Positions 42,097-53,161 of a DNA stretch of 64,000 bases are shown here, one piece after another. The notes beneath the pieces are model-generated. The model saw only the letters and a list, made by a program, of their open reading frames with translations, made no database searches and was not told the origin of the DNA. How positions within the stretch are numbered: the first letter of the stretch is position 1; every line of letters begins with the position of its first letter. Origin of the DNA: Shewanella piezotolerans WP3. Lineage in GTDB: Bacteria > Pseudomonadota > Gammaproteobacteria > Enterobacterales > Shewanellaceae. Where the stretch lies: contig NC_011566.1 in NCBI RefSeq assembly GCF_000014885.1, positions 2,271,001-2,335,000 on the forward strand, given 5' to 3'. The position numbers were made by a program, and so were the translations under genes.

Positions 42097-42555
42097 GTGT
42101 TTTCTGGGGCTAGCGCTATTAATTTAGATGCGAAAGGACGAATTGCGATGCCAAAACGGCACCGTGAGCCTTTGCACGCCCATCATAACAGTCAATTAGT
42201 GATTACTGTCGATATTCAATCACCCTGTTTACTGCTCTATCCAGTGCAAGAGTGGCAGCAAATAGCGGTTAAGTTATCTCAATTATCAGATACCCAGCCA
42301 GCGGAGCGAGCCATTAAGCGCATGTTGCTTGGCTATGCCCATGAATGTGAATTAGATGGCAATGGCCGCATTCTGTTACCCACCCCCCTACGTCAATACG
42401 CCAATTTGGAAAAACGGGCGATGTTAGTCGGGCAACTTAATAAGTTTGAGTTGTGGGATGAAGCAGCATGGCAACAGCAGATTGAAGAGAGTCGCATTGC
42501 GATTCTTAATGAAGATTTAGCAGCTAATCAACGTTTAGCTGACTTTTCGCTTTAG
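42097..42555 (+). CDS. mraZ: Transcriptional regulator MraZ
   Basis: 152 aa, GTG start at 42097 (AAGGACG upstream). Two AbrB-like SpoVT domains: MFSGASAINLDAKGRIAMPKRHR and CELDGNGRILLPTPLRQYA. First gene of the dcw cluster; represses the mra promoter through repeats at 42041-42070. Confidence 0.96.
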   Translation: MFSGASAINLDAKGRIAMPKRHREPLHAHHNSQLVITVDIQSPCLLLYPVQEWQQIAVKLSQLSDTQPAERAIKRMLLGYAHECELDGNGRILLPTPLRQYANLEKRAMLVGQLNKFELWDEAAWQQQIEESRIAILNEDLAANQRLADFSL

Positions 42556-42585
42556 TTAGCGACAATTAATATATAGAAGATAAAC

Positions 42586-43542
42586 ATGACGCAATCATTT
42601 GAACACCTATCAGTCTTGTTGACCGAAACAGTCGCAGGCTTAAATATACGCGAAGATGGCATCTACATAGATGGTACTTTCGGCCGTGGTGGTCATTCAA
42701 GAAAAGTGCTTGAGCAACTCGGACCTAATGGCCGTTTGATTGCGATTGATAGAGATCCGCAGGCCATTTTGGCCGCAGAACAGTTTAAAGACGATAGTCG
42801 TTTTCAGATTGTGCACGGTGGTTTTGGTCAGTTAGCACAGTATGTTGAAGAGCTCGGGCTGAAAGGTAAGATTGACGGTGTATTGCTCGACTTTGGTGTG
42901 TCTTCACCGCAGCTTGATGATGCTGAACGTGGTTTTAGTTTCCTACGTGATGGTCCGTTGGATATGCGTATGGATAATTCTCAAGGTCAGACCGCAGCCC
43001 AGTGGATTGCTCGTGCCGAAATTGAAGATATGGCATGGGTATTTAAAACCTATGGCGAAGAGAAAAATTCGCGCCATATTGCTCGTTGCATTGCAGCCGA
43101 TCGCGAGAAGACCCCCTTTTTACGGACTAAAGAGTTAGCCGATCTCATTGCACGTATTACCAAGAATAAAGAGCGTAATAAACACCCTGCAACCCGCGTG
43201 TTCCAAGCTATTCGTATTTATATCAATAGTGAACTTGAGCAGATTGACCAAGCATTGGAGGGGGCGTTAACTGTGCTGGCGCCAGAAGGGCGTTTATCTG
43301 TCATTAGCTTCCACTCGTTGGAAGATCGCATGGTTAAGCGCTTTATTCGCCGTCATAGCCAAGGGGAAAGTGTGCCGCATGGTTTGCCTATCACTGAAGC
43401 CGAGATCAATAAGTCACGTAAGTTGAAAGGCATAGGCAAAGCAATCAAGCCGTCGGCAGAAGAGATTGAGCGTAACGCTAGAGCGAGAAGTTCAGTATTG
43501 CGTATTGGTGAACGTTTACCTTATGACCTTGAGTCAGTGTAG
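42586..43542 (+). CDS. rsmH: 16S rRNA (cytosine1402-N4)-methyltransferase
   Basis: 318 aa (also mraW). SAM-binding [35 protein letters not shown], and the C-terminal [16 protein letters not shown] are hallmark blocks. Methylates C1402 in the ribosomal P site. Confidence 0.97.
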
Positions 43543-43550
43543 AGGTTTTG

Positions 43551-43865
43551 GTGAGTAAATCGCAGCTAAACCTAACTCGTATTGTGTTGCTGGATTTATG
43601 GCATCACAAATGGGTCATGGTGGTTGCGCTACTCGTCATGCTCAATGCAATAGCGGTGGTATACACCAGTTATGAAGGGCGAAAATACACCAGCCAGTGG
43701 GAGCAGTTGCTACAAGAGCGGGATCGATTAGATATTGAATGGCGAAATTTGCTACTTGAAGAGCAGTCTCGCTCAGAACATAGCAGGGTAACCCGGATGG
43801 CGACTAAAGAGCTCGATATGAGGCGTCCTTTACCCAAAGAAGAGGTGGTAGTTAGAGTCCCATGA
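43551..43865 (+). CDS. ftsL: Cell division protein FtsL
   Basis: 104 aa, bitopic membrane protein of the FtsQLB subcomplex. Start at the GTG at 43551, with GAGG 5 nt upstream; the TTG at 43548 is worse placed. One membrane helix (about 22-42, WVMVVALLVMLNAIAVVY), then a coiled coil (EQLLQERDRLDIEWRNLLLEEQ, given in parts) and C-terminal RRPLP. Overlaps ftsI by 4 bp. Confidence 0.92.
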   Translation: MSKSQLNLTRIVLLDLWHHKWVMVVALLVMLNAIAVVYTSYEGRKYTSQWEQLLQERDRLDIEWRNLLLEEQSRSEHSRVTRMATKELDMRRPLPKEEVVVRVP

Positions 43866-45598
43866 GTAAACAGGCAAAGCGCAAACAGAAACCACAGCTG
43901 ATTCAATGGCGTTTATACGTTGTTGTGGCGTTTGTCTGCATGCTATTTACCAGTCTTATCGGTCGAGCGGCATATATTCAAATTATTGAACCAGAAAAGC
44001 TGCGCCACGAAAGCGACATGCGTACTCTAAGGACCACCAGTCGTGAAGTGCAGCGAGGCCTTATCACCGATCGTAATGGCGAAATGTTGGCCGTCAGTGT
44101 GCCTGTTAAAGCGGTTTATGCCGATCCTAAAGTTGTACATGACGAAAATGGCTTTGTTGATATGCGCCGTTGGCAAGCTCTCGCTGACGTGTTGCATGAA
44201 CCGAAAGAGAAAATTTTAAAGCGAGTACAAAGTAATCCGCGTAAACGCTTTACCTATCTAAAGCGCCAAGTCACACCAGCCGTTGCTGACTATATTAAGA
44301 AGCTTAAACTTCCTGGTGTATACCTCAAGCCTGAATCACGTCGCTATTATCCAACCAGTGAGATCTCGGCACAGCTAGTCGGTATTACCAATATTGACGA
44401 TTTAGGCATTGAAGGGATAGAAAACACCTACAACGACTGGTTAACGGGCACGCCGAGCAAACAGAAGGTGCGCAAATCACGTGATGGTCACGTTGTTGAG
44501 CGTCTGGATATGGTGCAAGAGGGCGAAAGCCCTAATGACCTCGTGTTAAGTATTGACCAACGTATTCAGCAGTTAGCATATCGAGAGATAAAAAAGGCCA
44601 CTGAAGCTAACCAAGCAACGTCGGCATCCATTGTGGTGCTAGATGTGAATACTGGTGAAGTGTTGGCGATGGCTAATACCCCCTCTTACAACCCAAATTC
44701 CCGCGAGAACTTACAAAGTTATCGCATGCGAAACCGTGCGCTTACCGATGCTTATGAGCCTGGCTCAACGATTAAACCTTTTGTGGTTGCTGCAGCGCTT
44801 GAAGCGGGCACGATTAAGCTCGATGACATCATTAAAACGAATCCCGGTCGAATGCGTATTGGTGGTAAAATCGTGCGTGATACCCGTAATTATGGTGACT
44901 TATCACTTGCAGGTATCTTGGTGCATTCAAGTAACGTCGGCATGACAAAAATTGCATTATCGATGCCAGTACAAGAGTTGCTCGGTTCCTATCAAGCGAT
45001 GGGACTGGGCAACTATTCAGGTATTAACCTTGAGGGCGAGAGTGCTGGCCTGATCCATGATCGACGTCGGTGGTCTGAGTTTGAGCGAGCCACACTGTCG
45101 TTTGGTTATGGCTTAATGGCTACACCATTACAGATCGCCAGAATGTACGCAACCCTTGGCAGCAAGGGGGTACTCTATCCGACCTCAATTTTAAAGCTTA
45201 AACAAAAGCCTGAAGGTACCCAAGTGATCTCTGCGGATGTTGCGCAGAATGTGATGGAGATGCTGGTTGGTGTCACCGAGAAAGGGGGTACCGCGCGCAA
45301 GGCACATATTGAAGGTTATCCTGTTGCAGGTAAAACAGGTACGGCGCGTAAAGCCGTTGCTGGAGGTTATGGTGAAGATTATGTGGCTATTTTTGCCGGA
45401 GTCGCACCAGTGCATAACCCTAGACTTGCTATCGCCGTTGTTGTTAACGAACCCAAAGGCGATAGATACTACGGCGGTGATATTGCTGCCCCTGTATTTG
45501 CATCAGTAATGTCTGGAGCATTACAAATGTTGAATGTTGAGCCCATTTCTAGCCGCGAAAAAGTTCGTTTGGCTGCTTTATCTAGGAGTGCAGAATAA
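43862..45598 (+). CDS. ftsI: Septal peptidoglycan transpeptidase FtsI (PBP3)
   Basis: 578 aa, class B penicillin-binding protein that crosslinks septal peptidoglycan with FtsW. Single N-terminal membrane helix (about 17-38), PBP dimerisation domain, then the transpeptidase domain with SxxK in GSTIKPF, SxN in HSSNVG, and KTGTARK. Overlaps ftsL by 4 bp and murE by 1 nt. Confidence 0.96.
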   Translation: MSKQAKRKQKPQLIQWRLYVVVAFVCMLFTSLIGRAAYIQIIEPEKLRHESDMRTLRTTSREVQRGLITDRNGEMLAVSVPVKAVYADPKVVHDENGFVDMRRWQALADVLHEPKEKILKRVQSNPRKRFTYLKRQVTPAVADYIKKLKLPGVYLKPESRRYYPTSEISAQLVGITNIDDLGIEGIENTYNDWLTGTPSKQKVRKSRDGHVVERLDMVQEGESPNDLVLSIDQRIQQLAYREIKKATEANQATSASIVVLDVNTGEVLAMANTPSYNPNSRENLQSYRMRNRALTDAYEPGSTIKPFVVAAALEAGTIKLDDIIKTNPGRMRIGGKIVRDTRNYGDLSLAGILVHSSNVGMTKIALSMPVQELLGSYQAMGLGNYSGINLEGESAGLIHDRRRWSEFERATLSFGYGLMATPLQIARMYATLGSKGVLYPTSILKLKQKPEGTQVISADVAQNVMEMLVGVTEKGGTARKAHIEGYPVAGKTGTARKAVAGGYGEDYVAIFAGVAPVHNPRLAIAVVVNEPKGDRYYGGDIAAPVFASVMSGALQMLNVEPISSREKVRLAALSRSAE

Positions 45599-47064
45599 TG
45601 TTAATTCGAGATCTCCTTGCTCCCTGGTTCCACTATTCAGGCATAGAAGTTTTCAATGATCTCACGCTTGATAGCCGCGCGCTAAAAGCGGGCGATCTTT
45701 TTGTCGCTGTACCGGGTTATCAGGTAGATGGACGACAGTATATTCAAGCCGCATTGGACAATGGCGCCGCAGCGGTGTTGGTGCATACCGACTCGCCAGA
45801 AGAGCACGGCAATATTAGCACCGATGATGGTTTGCTAATTTCGTTTTTCCAGTTAAACCGTCAAGTGTCAGTGCTAGCAGCGCAGGCGTACCCTTTGTCG
45901 AGCAAACGACCAAAAATTATCGGGGTTACGGGCACTAACGGTAAAACCTCAGTTACGCAGTTAATTGCCCAATTACAGCAACTGCAGAGCAAGCAAACTG
46001 CTGTGATGGGGACGCTGGGCAATGGACTATGGGGGGAACTCGTCGATAGTGGCAACACCACTGCCGATGCAATTACCCTGATTAAGCAATTACAAAATTT
46101 TGAAAAAAGCCATGCAGATACCTGCGCTATGGAAGTGTCTAGTCATGGTTTAGTACAAGGCCGTGTTGAGGCGGTACCTTTTGATGTGGCTGTCTTTACA
46201 AATTTGAGCCGTGATCATCTCGATTACCACCATACGATGGAGGCTTACGGCGCAGCTAAGCAACGTCTGTTTACATTCAGTTCTCTACGTGCCGGCTTGA
46301 TAAATTGCGATGATGCAATAGGCGCCTCGTGGTTAGCTCAAGCTACATCAACTAAAACATTAGGCTTCAGTATTAAGGGCAATACTAAGGCAGATATCTA
46401 TGCCAAGCAGTGTCTATACCATGATGGTGGTGTTACATGCACATTAGTTTGGCCTGAAGGCGAAGCTAAACTGCAGTCGCCGCTATTAGGTGACTTTAAT
46501 CTTTCTAATTTAGTGGCAGCGCTGGGCGCACTTTACCTTGTCGGTGAAGATATGGCGGCCATAGTAAGACTCGCGTCAGCCCTGACGCCTGTTGCTGGTC
46601 GAATGGAGCGTTTTACCACCTCAGGTAATGTGACTTTAGTGGTTGATTATGCCCACACGCCAGATGCTATCGAGCAGGCTTTACAGGCGTTAAGAGTGCA
46701 CTGTAAGAGTGAATTATGGTGCCTGTTTGGTTGTGGTGGAGATAGAGATTCAGGTAAGCGCCCTATGATGGCAAGTAGTGCAGAGCAGTTTGCGGACCAC
46801 GTGATGGTGACCAGCGATAATGCACGCAGTGAAAACCCTGAAGATATCATCGCAGATGTATTCTCAGGATTTACAGAGCCACAAAAGGCGCAATCTCAAG
46901 TTAATCGAAAAACGGCGATTAGAGAAGTGGTTGCCTTGGCAAAACCTGGTGACATGGTGCTACTTGCCGGTAAAGGGCATGAGACTTACCAAGAAGTTAA
47001 TGGTGAAAAATTGAATTATGACGAACGCGCGTTTACCAAAGCCATAGCGGAAGGTAACGCATGA
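45598..47064 (+). CDS. murE: UDP-MurNAc-tripeptide synthetase MurE
   Basis: 488 aa. Adds meso-diaminopimelate to UDP-MurNAc-dipeptide. ATP-binding GVTGTNGKTSVTQL, and the DNARSENPEDI motif, where Arg selects meso-DAP over lysine. Overlaps murF by 4 bp. Confidence 0.97.
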   Translation: MLIRDLLAPWFHYSGIEVFNDLTLDSRALKAGDLFVAVPGYQVDGRQYIQAALDNGAAAVLVHTDSPEEHGNISTDDGLLISFFQLNRQVSVLAAQAYPLSSKRPKIIGVTGTNGKTSVTQLIAQLQQLQSKQTAVMGTLGNGLWGELVDSGNTTADAITLIKQLQNFEKSHADTCAMEVSSHGLVQGRVEAVPFDVAVFTNLSRDHLDYHHTMEAYGAAKQRLFTFSSLRAGLINCDDAIGASWLAQATSTKTLGFSIKGNTKADIYAKQCLYHDGGVTCTLVWPEGEAKLQSPLLGDFNLSNLVAALGALYLVGEDMAAIVRLASALTPVAGRMERFTTSGNVTLVVDYAHTPDAIEQALQALRVHCKSELWCLFGCGGDRDSGKRPMMASSAEQFADHVMVTSDNARSENPEDIIADVFSGFTEPQKAQSQVNRKTAIREVVALAKPGDMVLLAGKGHETYQEVNGEKLNYDERAFTKAIAEGNA

Positions 47065-48428
47065 TAAAGCTATCGCTAACCGAAATCGCTGAGCACCTTG
47101 GTGGCAAGTTGCTCGGAGACGATTTTTCGATAGAGCAGGTATCGAGTGATAGTCGCGCAGTGGATGGAAAAACACTATTTGTGGCACTGAAAGGTGACAA
47201 CTTTGATGGCCATAACTTTGTTGGATCAGCTGCTGAGAATGGCGCAAGGGCTGTGCTGGTTGAGCGCGAACTCCCAGATGCTGTTGCGCAAATCATTGTA
47301 GACAATAGCCAGCGAGCAATGGGTGATATTGGCGCTTATGTTCGAGAGAAGCTAGCGCCAGTTTGTGTTGCATTAACAGGGTCAAATGGCAAAACCAGCG
47401 TCAAAGAGATGGTTGCCACCATTCTGTCACAGCAACATCAAGTGCTTTATACCGCTGGGAATTTTAACAACGAAATTGGTGTGCCGCTGACATTATTACG
47501 ATTACAAGCCGGTGATCAGTTTGGTGTGTTTGAGCTTGGTGCTAATCATGCTGGTGAAATTGATTATACCTCTAGCCTAGTTAAACCTAGTGTGGCGATG
47601 GTGAATAATGTTGCCTCGGCGCACCTTGAAGGGTTTGGTTCGTTAGCGGGTGTTGCCAAAGCTAAATCTGAGATATTCAATCACGTTGCTACAGATGGTA
47701 TAGCGGTTATCAATGCCGATGATGCTTTTGCGGCTGTGATGTTAGCGGCATCTCAACATTTAACTCAGTTGACCTTCGCTATTGATGCGGCCGCTGATGT
47801 AAAAGCAACTGCATTACACGCAGATAAAGGTGGACGATACAGCTTCGATATTTCCTATGCAGACCAGGTTGAATCTGTTGTTTTACCACTTGCAGGCCGT
47901 CATCAGGTACTTAATGCATTGGCTGCTAGTAGTATATGTTTGGCACTTGGTATGTCATTAAGCTTTATCAATCAAGGACTGAGCCTGCTTGAACCCGTTA
48001 AGGGCAGAATGTTGCCAACTCGTTTAGGTAGAGTGACGGTAATTGATGATAGCTATAATGCTAACCCCGCCTCGGTAGGCGCCGCGATTGACTGGCTTCA
48101 AGAAATTAGCGGAAATCGGTGTTTAGTGCTGGGCGATTTAGGAGAATTAGGCGACAATGCCGCCCTTTTGCACAATGAGCTAGGCGCAGAAGCTAAAGCA
48201 AAGGGTGTTGATGCACTGTTTTGTGTTGGCGAGCTAAGTGAAGGTGCAAGTCATGCTTTTGGTGCTGCACACCACAGAAATATTGATGAATTAGTAGAAA
48301 AGTTAATGACTTACATTAATGAGTCTAATGCTGATATCACTATATTAGTCAAAGGTTCTCGCAGTGCGAGAATGGAACGTGTAGTTGAAGCTTTAACAAT
48401 GGCCTTTGGTCGCGGGGAGTTTGTTTAA
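47061..48428 (+). CDS. murF: UDP-MurNAc-tripeptide:D-Ala-D-Ala ligase MurF
   Basis: 455 aa. ATP-binding ALTGSNGKTSVKEM, GNFNNEIGVPLTLL and DDSYNANPASV are diagnostic. Ligates D-Ala-D-Ala to the stem peptide. The ddl gene that makes its substrate is not in this cluster. Overlaps mraY by 1 nt. Confidence 0.97.
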   Translation: MIKLSLTEIAEHLGGKLLGDDFSIEQVSSDSRAVDGKTLFVALKGDNFDGHNFVGSAAENGARAVLVERELPDAVAQIIVDNSQRAMGDIGAYVREKLAPVCVALTGSNGKTSVKEMVATILSQQHQVLYTAGNFNNEIGVPLTLLRLQAGDQFGVFELGANHAGEIDYTSSLVKPSVAMVNNVASAHLEGFGSLAGVAKAKSEIFNHVATDGIAVINADDAFAAVMLAASQHLTQLTFAIDAAADVKATALHADKGGRYSFDISYADQVESVVLPLAGRHQVLNALAASSICLALGMSLSFINQGLSLLEPVKGRMLPTRLGRVTVIDDSYNANPASVGAAIDWLQEISGNRCLVLGDLGELGDNAALLHNELGAEAKAKGVDALFCVGELSEGASHAFGAAHHRNIDELVEKLMTYINESNADITILVKGSRSARMERVVEALTMAFGRGEFV

Positions 48429-49510
48429 TGCTGGTTTACCTGGCGGAGTATTTAACCCAGTTTTACAGTGGGTTTAACGTATTTTCTTATGTCACCTTCC
48501 GAGCCATTCTTGGATTGATGACGGCATTGATGTTTAGTCTTTGGTGGGGACCAAAGATGATAGAACGATTGCAATTATTGCAAATTGGTCAAGTCGTGCG
48601 TAATGACGGCCCTGAGTCTCACTTTAGTAAGCGTGGAACACCTACTATGGGTGGCTTACTTATTCTTGCTGGTATTTTTATTAGTGTATTGCTTTGGGGC
48701 GATTTAGGTAGCCGCTATGTGTGGGTTGTGCTGTTTGTGCTAGCAAGTTTCGGCACCATTGGGTTTATCGATGATTACCGTAAAGTGGTTAGGAAAGATA
48801 CTAAAGGCTTGATTGCACGCTGGAAGTACCTATTGCAATCTATTGCTGCCATTGTGATTGCAGTTTATCTTTACGCATCAGCCGATACGGCTGGAGAAAC
48901 GCAGTTAGTGGTGCCTTTCTTTAAAGATGTGATGCCACAATTGGGGGCTTTTTTCATTGTATTAGTGTACTTCACTATTGTGGGGTCAAGTAACGCGGTT
49001 AACTTAACAGACGGTCTCGATGGTCTAGCTATTATGCCAACTGTTATGGTCGCAGCTGCTTTTGCATTAATAGCATACCTTTCTGGACACGTTCAATTTG
49101 CTAACTATTTGCACATTCCTTATCTTCCTGGAGCGGGTGAGTTAGTGATTGTCTGTACCGCGATTGTCGGTGCAGGGCTTGGATTCTTATGGTTTAACAC
49201 CTATCCAGCACAAGTATTTATGGGCGATGTTGGCTCTCTAGCACTTGGCGCAGCACTTGGCGCAATTGCGGTATTAGTGCGTCAGGAGATTTTGCTTGTC
49301 ATCATGGGTGGTGTATTCGTCATGGAAACCGTATCCGTTATATTGCAGGTCGGTTCTTACAAGCTAAGAGGCCAGCGTATCTTCCGTATGGCACCTATAC
49401 ATCATCATTATGAGTTAAAAGGGTGGCCAGAACCGCGCGTTATCGTACGCTTTTGGATCATATCCCTGTTCTTAGTGTTGCTCGGTCTTGCAACGTTGAA
49501 GCTTAGATAA
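48428..49510 (+). CDS. mraY: Phospho-MurNAc-pentapeptide translocase MraY
   Basis: 360 aa, ten membrane helices. Transfers phospho-MurNAc-pentapeptide to undecaprenyl phosphate (lipid I). Signature motifs: KRGTPTMGGLL, the DD dyad in GFIDDYRK, NAVNLTDGLDGLA, FMGDVGSLALG and the HHHYELKGW loop. Confidence 0.97.
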   Translation: MLVYLAEYLTQFYSGFNVFSYVTFRAILGLMTALMFSLWWGPKMIERLQLLQIGQVVRNDGPESHFSKRGTPTMGGLLILAGIFISVLLWGDLGSRYVWVVLFVLASFGTIGFIDDYRKVVRKDTKGLIARWKYLLQSIAAIVIAVYLYASADTAGETQLVVPFFKDVMPQLGAFFIVLVYFTIVGSSNAVNLTDGLDGLAIMPTVMVAAAFALIAYLSGHVQFANYLHIPYLPGAGELVIVCTAIVGAGLGFLWFNTYPAQVFMGDVGSLALGAALGAIAVLVRQEILLVIMGGVFVMETVSVILQVGSYKLRGQRIFRMAPIHHHYELKGWPEPRVIVRFWIISLFLVLLGLATLKLR

Positions 49511-49524
49511 AACGGACATATAAC

Positions 49525-50841
49525 ATGGCGCAGCAGTATTCACACATAGTATTAGGATTGGGAGCAACTGGCTTGTCAGTTGTACGCTACCTGTGTGATC
49601 AAGGGATAACCCCATTGGTGATGGACAGTCGAGAGCAGCCCCCTGGCGCAGATAAACTGGCTGCCGCCTATCCTGATGTTGAGTTAATCGCTGGCGGGTT
49701 TGATTGCCGTTACTTAGTTCAAGCGACTCAGATTGTTATTAGCCCCGGTATTTCGGTAGAAACACCAGAGGTACGCGCGGCATTTGATATGGGCATAGAA
49801 GTGATTGGCGATGTCGAGCTATTCGCTAGAGCGATCGCCAATAGCCCCGCCCGTGTGATAGGTATTACCGGCTCAAATGGTAAGTCTACAGTCACTACTT
49901 TAGTCGGTGAAATGGCTGCCGCGGCAGGATTATCTTATACCTTGGGTGGCAATATCGGTATTCCTGTACTGGATCTGTTATTGAATCCAAAAGAGCTTTA
50001 TGTGCTTGAGCTATCAAGTTTCCAGCTTGAGACCACCCATAGCCTCAATTGTATTGCTGCAACCTGTTTAAACATTAGTGAAGATCATATGGATCGTTAC
50101 AATGATTTGGAGTCTTACCGACAAGCCAAATTGAATCTGTATGACCAAAGCAAAAGCGTACTGTTTAATCGAGAAGATCTTCTGACGTTGCCAAATAGCC
50201 CAATGAACCAAAATAGCTTTGGTTTAGATGCGCCAGAAGTTGATGCTTGGGGGGGTGCAGAAGGGAATATCGTACGTGGTAGCAGTGTGATTATGCCTAT
50301 TAGTGAGGTTGCATTGGTGGGCAGTCATAACCACGCTAATTTGATTGCAGCAATGGCGCTGGCGAGTAGTGTTGATATTGGCCGCGAATATTTAGTCGAA
50401 GTGGCTAAACAGTTCACAGGGCTGACTCACCGCTGTGAAGTGGTTGCCGATATTGCTGGGGTGACTTATGTCAACGACTCTAAAGCTACCAATGTTGGCG
50501 CAACAGTAGCAGCAATCGAAGGCTTAAGTGAGCACTTAGGCGAATTGATTTTGATTGCTGGCGGTGATGGTAAAGGTGCAGATTTTACCGCCCTAGCGAC
50601 GGCGCTCGAAAGGGTCAGCAGTGTAATCACCTTAGGTAAAGATGGTGACAAAATTGCCGCTCTTAAAGAGGGCTCGCAGTCCGTTAAGACTATGGCTGAG
50701 GCGGTAGCGTTAGCCAATGAAATTTCAACTGCAGGCGATATCGTTATTTTGTCACCAGCATGTGCCAGTTTAGATATGTACCCTAATTTTATGGCGCGTG
50801 GTGATGATTTTCGTGCTGAAGTTGGCAAGTTAAATGCCTAG
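49525..50841 (+). CDS. murD: UDP-MurNAc-L-alanine:D-glutamate ligase MurD
   Basis: 438 aa. Adds D-glutamate. ATP-binding GITGSNGKSTVTTL, ELSSFQLETT, and TYVNDSKATNVGAT. Its end overlaps ftsW by 8 bp. Confidence 0.97.
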   Translation: MAQQYSHIVLGLGATGLSVVRYLCDQGITPLVMDSREQPPGADKLAAAYPDVELIAGGFDCRYLVQATQIVISPGISVETPEVRAAFDMGIEVIGDVELFARAIANSPARVIGITGSNGKSTVTTLVGEMAAAAGLSYTLGGNIGIPVLDLLLNPKELYVLELSSFQLETTHSLNCIAATCLNISEDHMDRYNDLESYRQAKLNLYDQSKSVLFNREDLLTLPNSPMNQNSFGLDAPEVDAWGGAEGNIVRGSSVIMPISEVALVGSHNHANLIAAMALASSVDIGREYLVEVAKQFTGLTHRCEVVADIAGVTYVNDSKATNVGATVAAIEGLSEHLGELILIAGGDGKGADFTALATALERVSSVITLGKDGDKIAALKEGSQSVKTMAEAVALANEISTAGDIVILSPACASLDMYPNFMARGDDFRAEVGKLNA

Positions 50842-52051
50842 CACAGAGAAGCAGCTCAGTCTGTTTAGCGGCCGCTTTAAGTGGTCGCTAGCAAACTTAT
50901 TTGCAGATAGAGCTGCGCCAGGTATGCAGCTGTATGATAGAGCACTGCTGTTCGCGGTATTGTCGTTAATCTGCTTTGGATTTGTGATGGTGATGTCCGC
51001 CTCGATGCCTGAAGCGCAGAGTTTAACAGGTAATCCATTTCACTTTGTATGGCGCCATGGCGCGTATTTAGTGGGCTGTATGATTATTGCGGCAGTCGTT
51101 TTACAAGTAGAGATGCGGCATTGGCAAAATTTTAGTCCATTTTTGCTGTTGATTGTAGGCATTATGCTGGTCGCAGTATTGTTAGTAGGGACCACGGTAA
51201 ACGGTGCTACGCGCTGGTTAACGGTTGGTCCGATTCGAATACAAGTTGCAGAGATCGCCAAGTTTGTTTTTGCAATTTATATGGCTGGGTATTTGGTAAG
51301 GCGGCATCAAGAAATTAGAGAAAACGCTAAAGGCTTTTATAAGCCAATTGCCGTATTTGCAGTGTATGCATTTCTAATTTTAATGCAGCCGGATTTAGGC
51401 ACTGTAGTGGTGCTATTTGTTGGCACTGTAGGCTTGTTATTTTTGGCTGGAGCCAGGTTGTTAGACTTTTTTGCGCTGATCCTGACCGGAGTATTAGCGT
51501 TTGTGGCTTTGGTGGCATTAGAGCCTTATCGTATGCGACGAGTGACGTCATTTTTAGATCCTTGGCAAGATCCATTTGGCAGTGGCTATCAGCTAACCCA
51601 ATCGTTAATGGCTTATGGGCGTGGCGACTGGTTTGGACAAGGTTTAGGAAATAGTATTCAAAAACTAGAGTACCTGCCTGAAGCTCATACCGATTTTATC
51701 TTTGCCGTTATTGGTGAGGAATTAGGATTTATCGGCATTATTGTGGTGCTTGCAGTGCTGCTGTTTGTCGCTTTGAGAGCGATTAAGCTAGGTAACATGT
51801 GTTTATCGCTTGAACGTGCATTTGATGGCTACCTTGCCTACGGCATTGGTATTTGGATCTGTTTTCAAACGGTGGTCAATGTAGGTGCAAGTATCGGCAT
51901 GCTACCCACAAAGGGGTTGACCCTGCCATTCATTAGCTATGGTGGTAGTAGTTTATGGGTCATGACGGCAGCAGCGATGATGCTGATCCGAATTGATTAC
52001 GAAAGACGATTAAGTGTGATCCAAGCCGTTGAAGGCCGAGGTCCAAAATAA
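50834..52051 (+). CDS. ftsW: Septal peptidoglycan glycosyltransferase FtsW
   Basis: 405 aa SEDS-family polymerase, ten membrane helices, working with FtsI. Contains SGYQLTQSLMAYGRGDWFGQG and the periplasmic LPEAHTDFIFAVIGEELGF (catalytic Asp region), plus KGLTLPFISYGGSS. One-nt overlap with murG. Confidence 0.96.
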   Translation: MPSTEKQLSLFSGRFKWSLANLFADRAAPGMQLYDRALLFAVLSLICFGFVMVMSASMPEAQSLTGNPFHFVWRHGAYLVGCMIIAAVVLQVEMRHWQNFSPFLLLIVGIMLVAVLLVGTTVNGATRWLTVGPIRIQVAEIAKFVFAIYMAGYLVRRHQEIRENAKGFYKPIAVFAVYAFLILMQPDLGTVVVLFVGTVGLLFLAGARLLDFFALILTGVLAFVALVALEPYRMRRVTSFLDPWQDPFGSGYQLTQSLMAYGRGDWFGQGLGNSIQKLEYLPEAHTDFIFAVIGEELGFIGIIVVLAVLLFVALRAIKLGNMCLSLERAFDGYLAYGIGIWICFQTVVNVGASIGMLPTKGLTLPFISYGGSSLWVMTAAAMMLIRIDYERRLSVIQAVEGRGPK

Positions 52052-53160
52052 TGAGTGAATTAATGACTGACCAAGCACAACAAAAGCGCATTTTAATTAT
52101 GGCAGGCGGCACTGGCGGCCATGTCTTTCCTGCGCTTGCGGTTGCTAAATACTTAAGCCAGCAGGGGTGGAAGGTGCGCTGGTTAGGTACGGCCGATAGA
52201 ATGGAAGCGAGATTAGTGCCTCAACACGGCTTCGATATCGATTTTCTTGATATCAAAGGGGTTCGAGGAAACGGTTTATTACGTAAATTGGCTGCTCCAT
52301 TCAAGATCCTGCGCTCAGTTATGCAGGCTCGCTCAGTGATCCAAGATTTTAAACCTGATGTGGTGATGGGCATGGGCGGTTTTGCCAGTGGACCGGGTGG
52401 CGTAGCTGCAAGGTTATCAGGCATCCCATTAGTTTTACATGAGCAAAACGCTATTCCAGGGATGACCAACAAGCTTTTATCTAAGGTCGCGACTGAAGTG
52501 CTGTGTGCATTCCCGGACACATTTACAGATGTTCGTGCTGAAACTGTTGGTAATCCAATTCGCAAAGAGTTAATTGCCCTGGGTGGCAATAGAGATAAAG
52601 CTTGTGAAGAGGAAGCGCTGAAGGTTTTAGTGGTGGGTGGTAGTTTAGGGGCCAAGATATTTAACGATGTCATGCCAGGTGCGCTTGAGGGGGTGAGTAA
52701 AACCCATCCAATGACAGTCTGGCATCAAGTTGGACGTAATAATTTAGCATCGGTTAAGGCTGAATATCAGCACTTAGGCCAAGATGGTAGCGTGAAGGTC
52801 GCTGAGTTTATTGACGATATGGAAGCAGCATATCGCTGGGCTGATGTGGTTGTGTGCCGTTCGGGTGCATTGACGGTATCAGAGCTTGCAGCAGTCGGAC
52901 TGCCGAGTCTATTAGTGCCATATCCTCATGCTGTAGATGACCATCAAACCAAAAATGCCCAGGTGTTAGTTGAGGCTGGCGCTGCATTTTTACTACCACA
53001 ACCTTTAGTGGATAGCAGTAAGTTGATAAGTAAATTGTCGATGCTAGCGTCTGACAGAAAAGAGTTATGCAAAATGGGCGAGCGCGCCCGAGACGTGGCA
53101 GTACTCGATGCAACGCAACGAGTTGCCTACGCCTGTATTAAATTAGCGGAAAAGGGTTGA
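52051..53160 (+). CDS. murG: UDP-GlcNAc:lipid I transferase MurG
   Basis: 369 aa, GT28 family. [28 protein letters not shown], and the C-terminal [35 protein letters not shown] (in parts) are conserved. Makes lipid II at the inner membrane. Confidence 0.97.
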
Positions 53161-53161
53161 G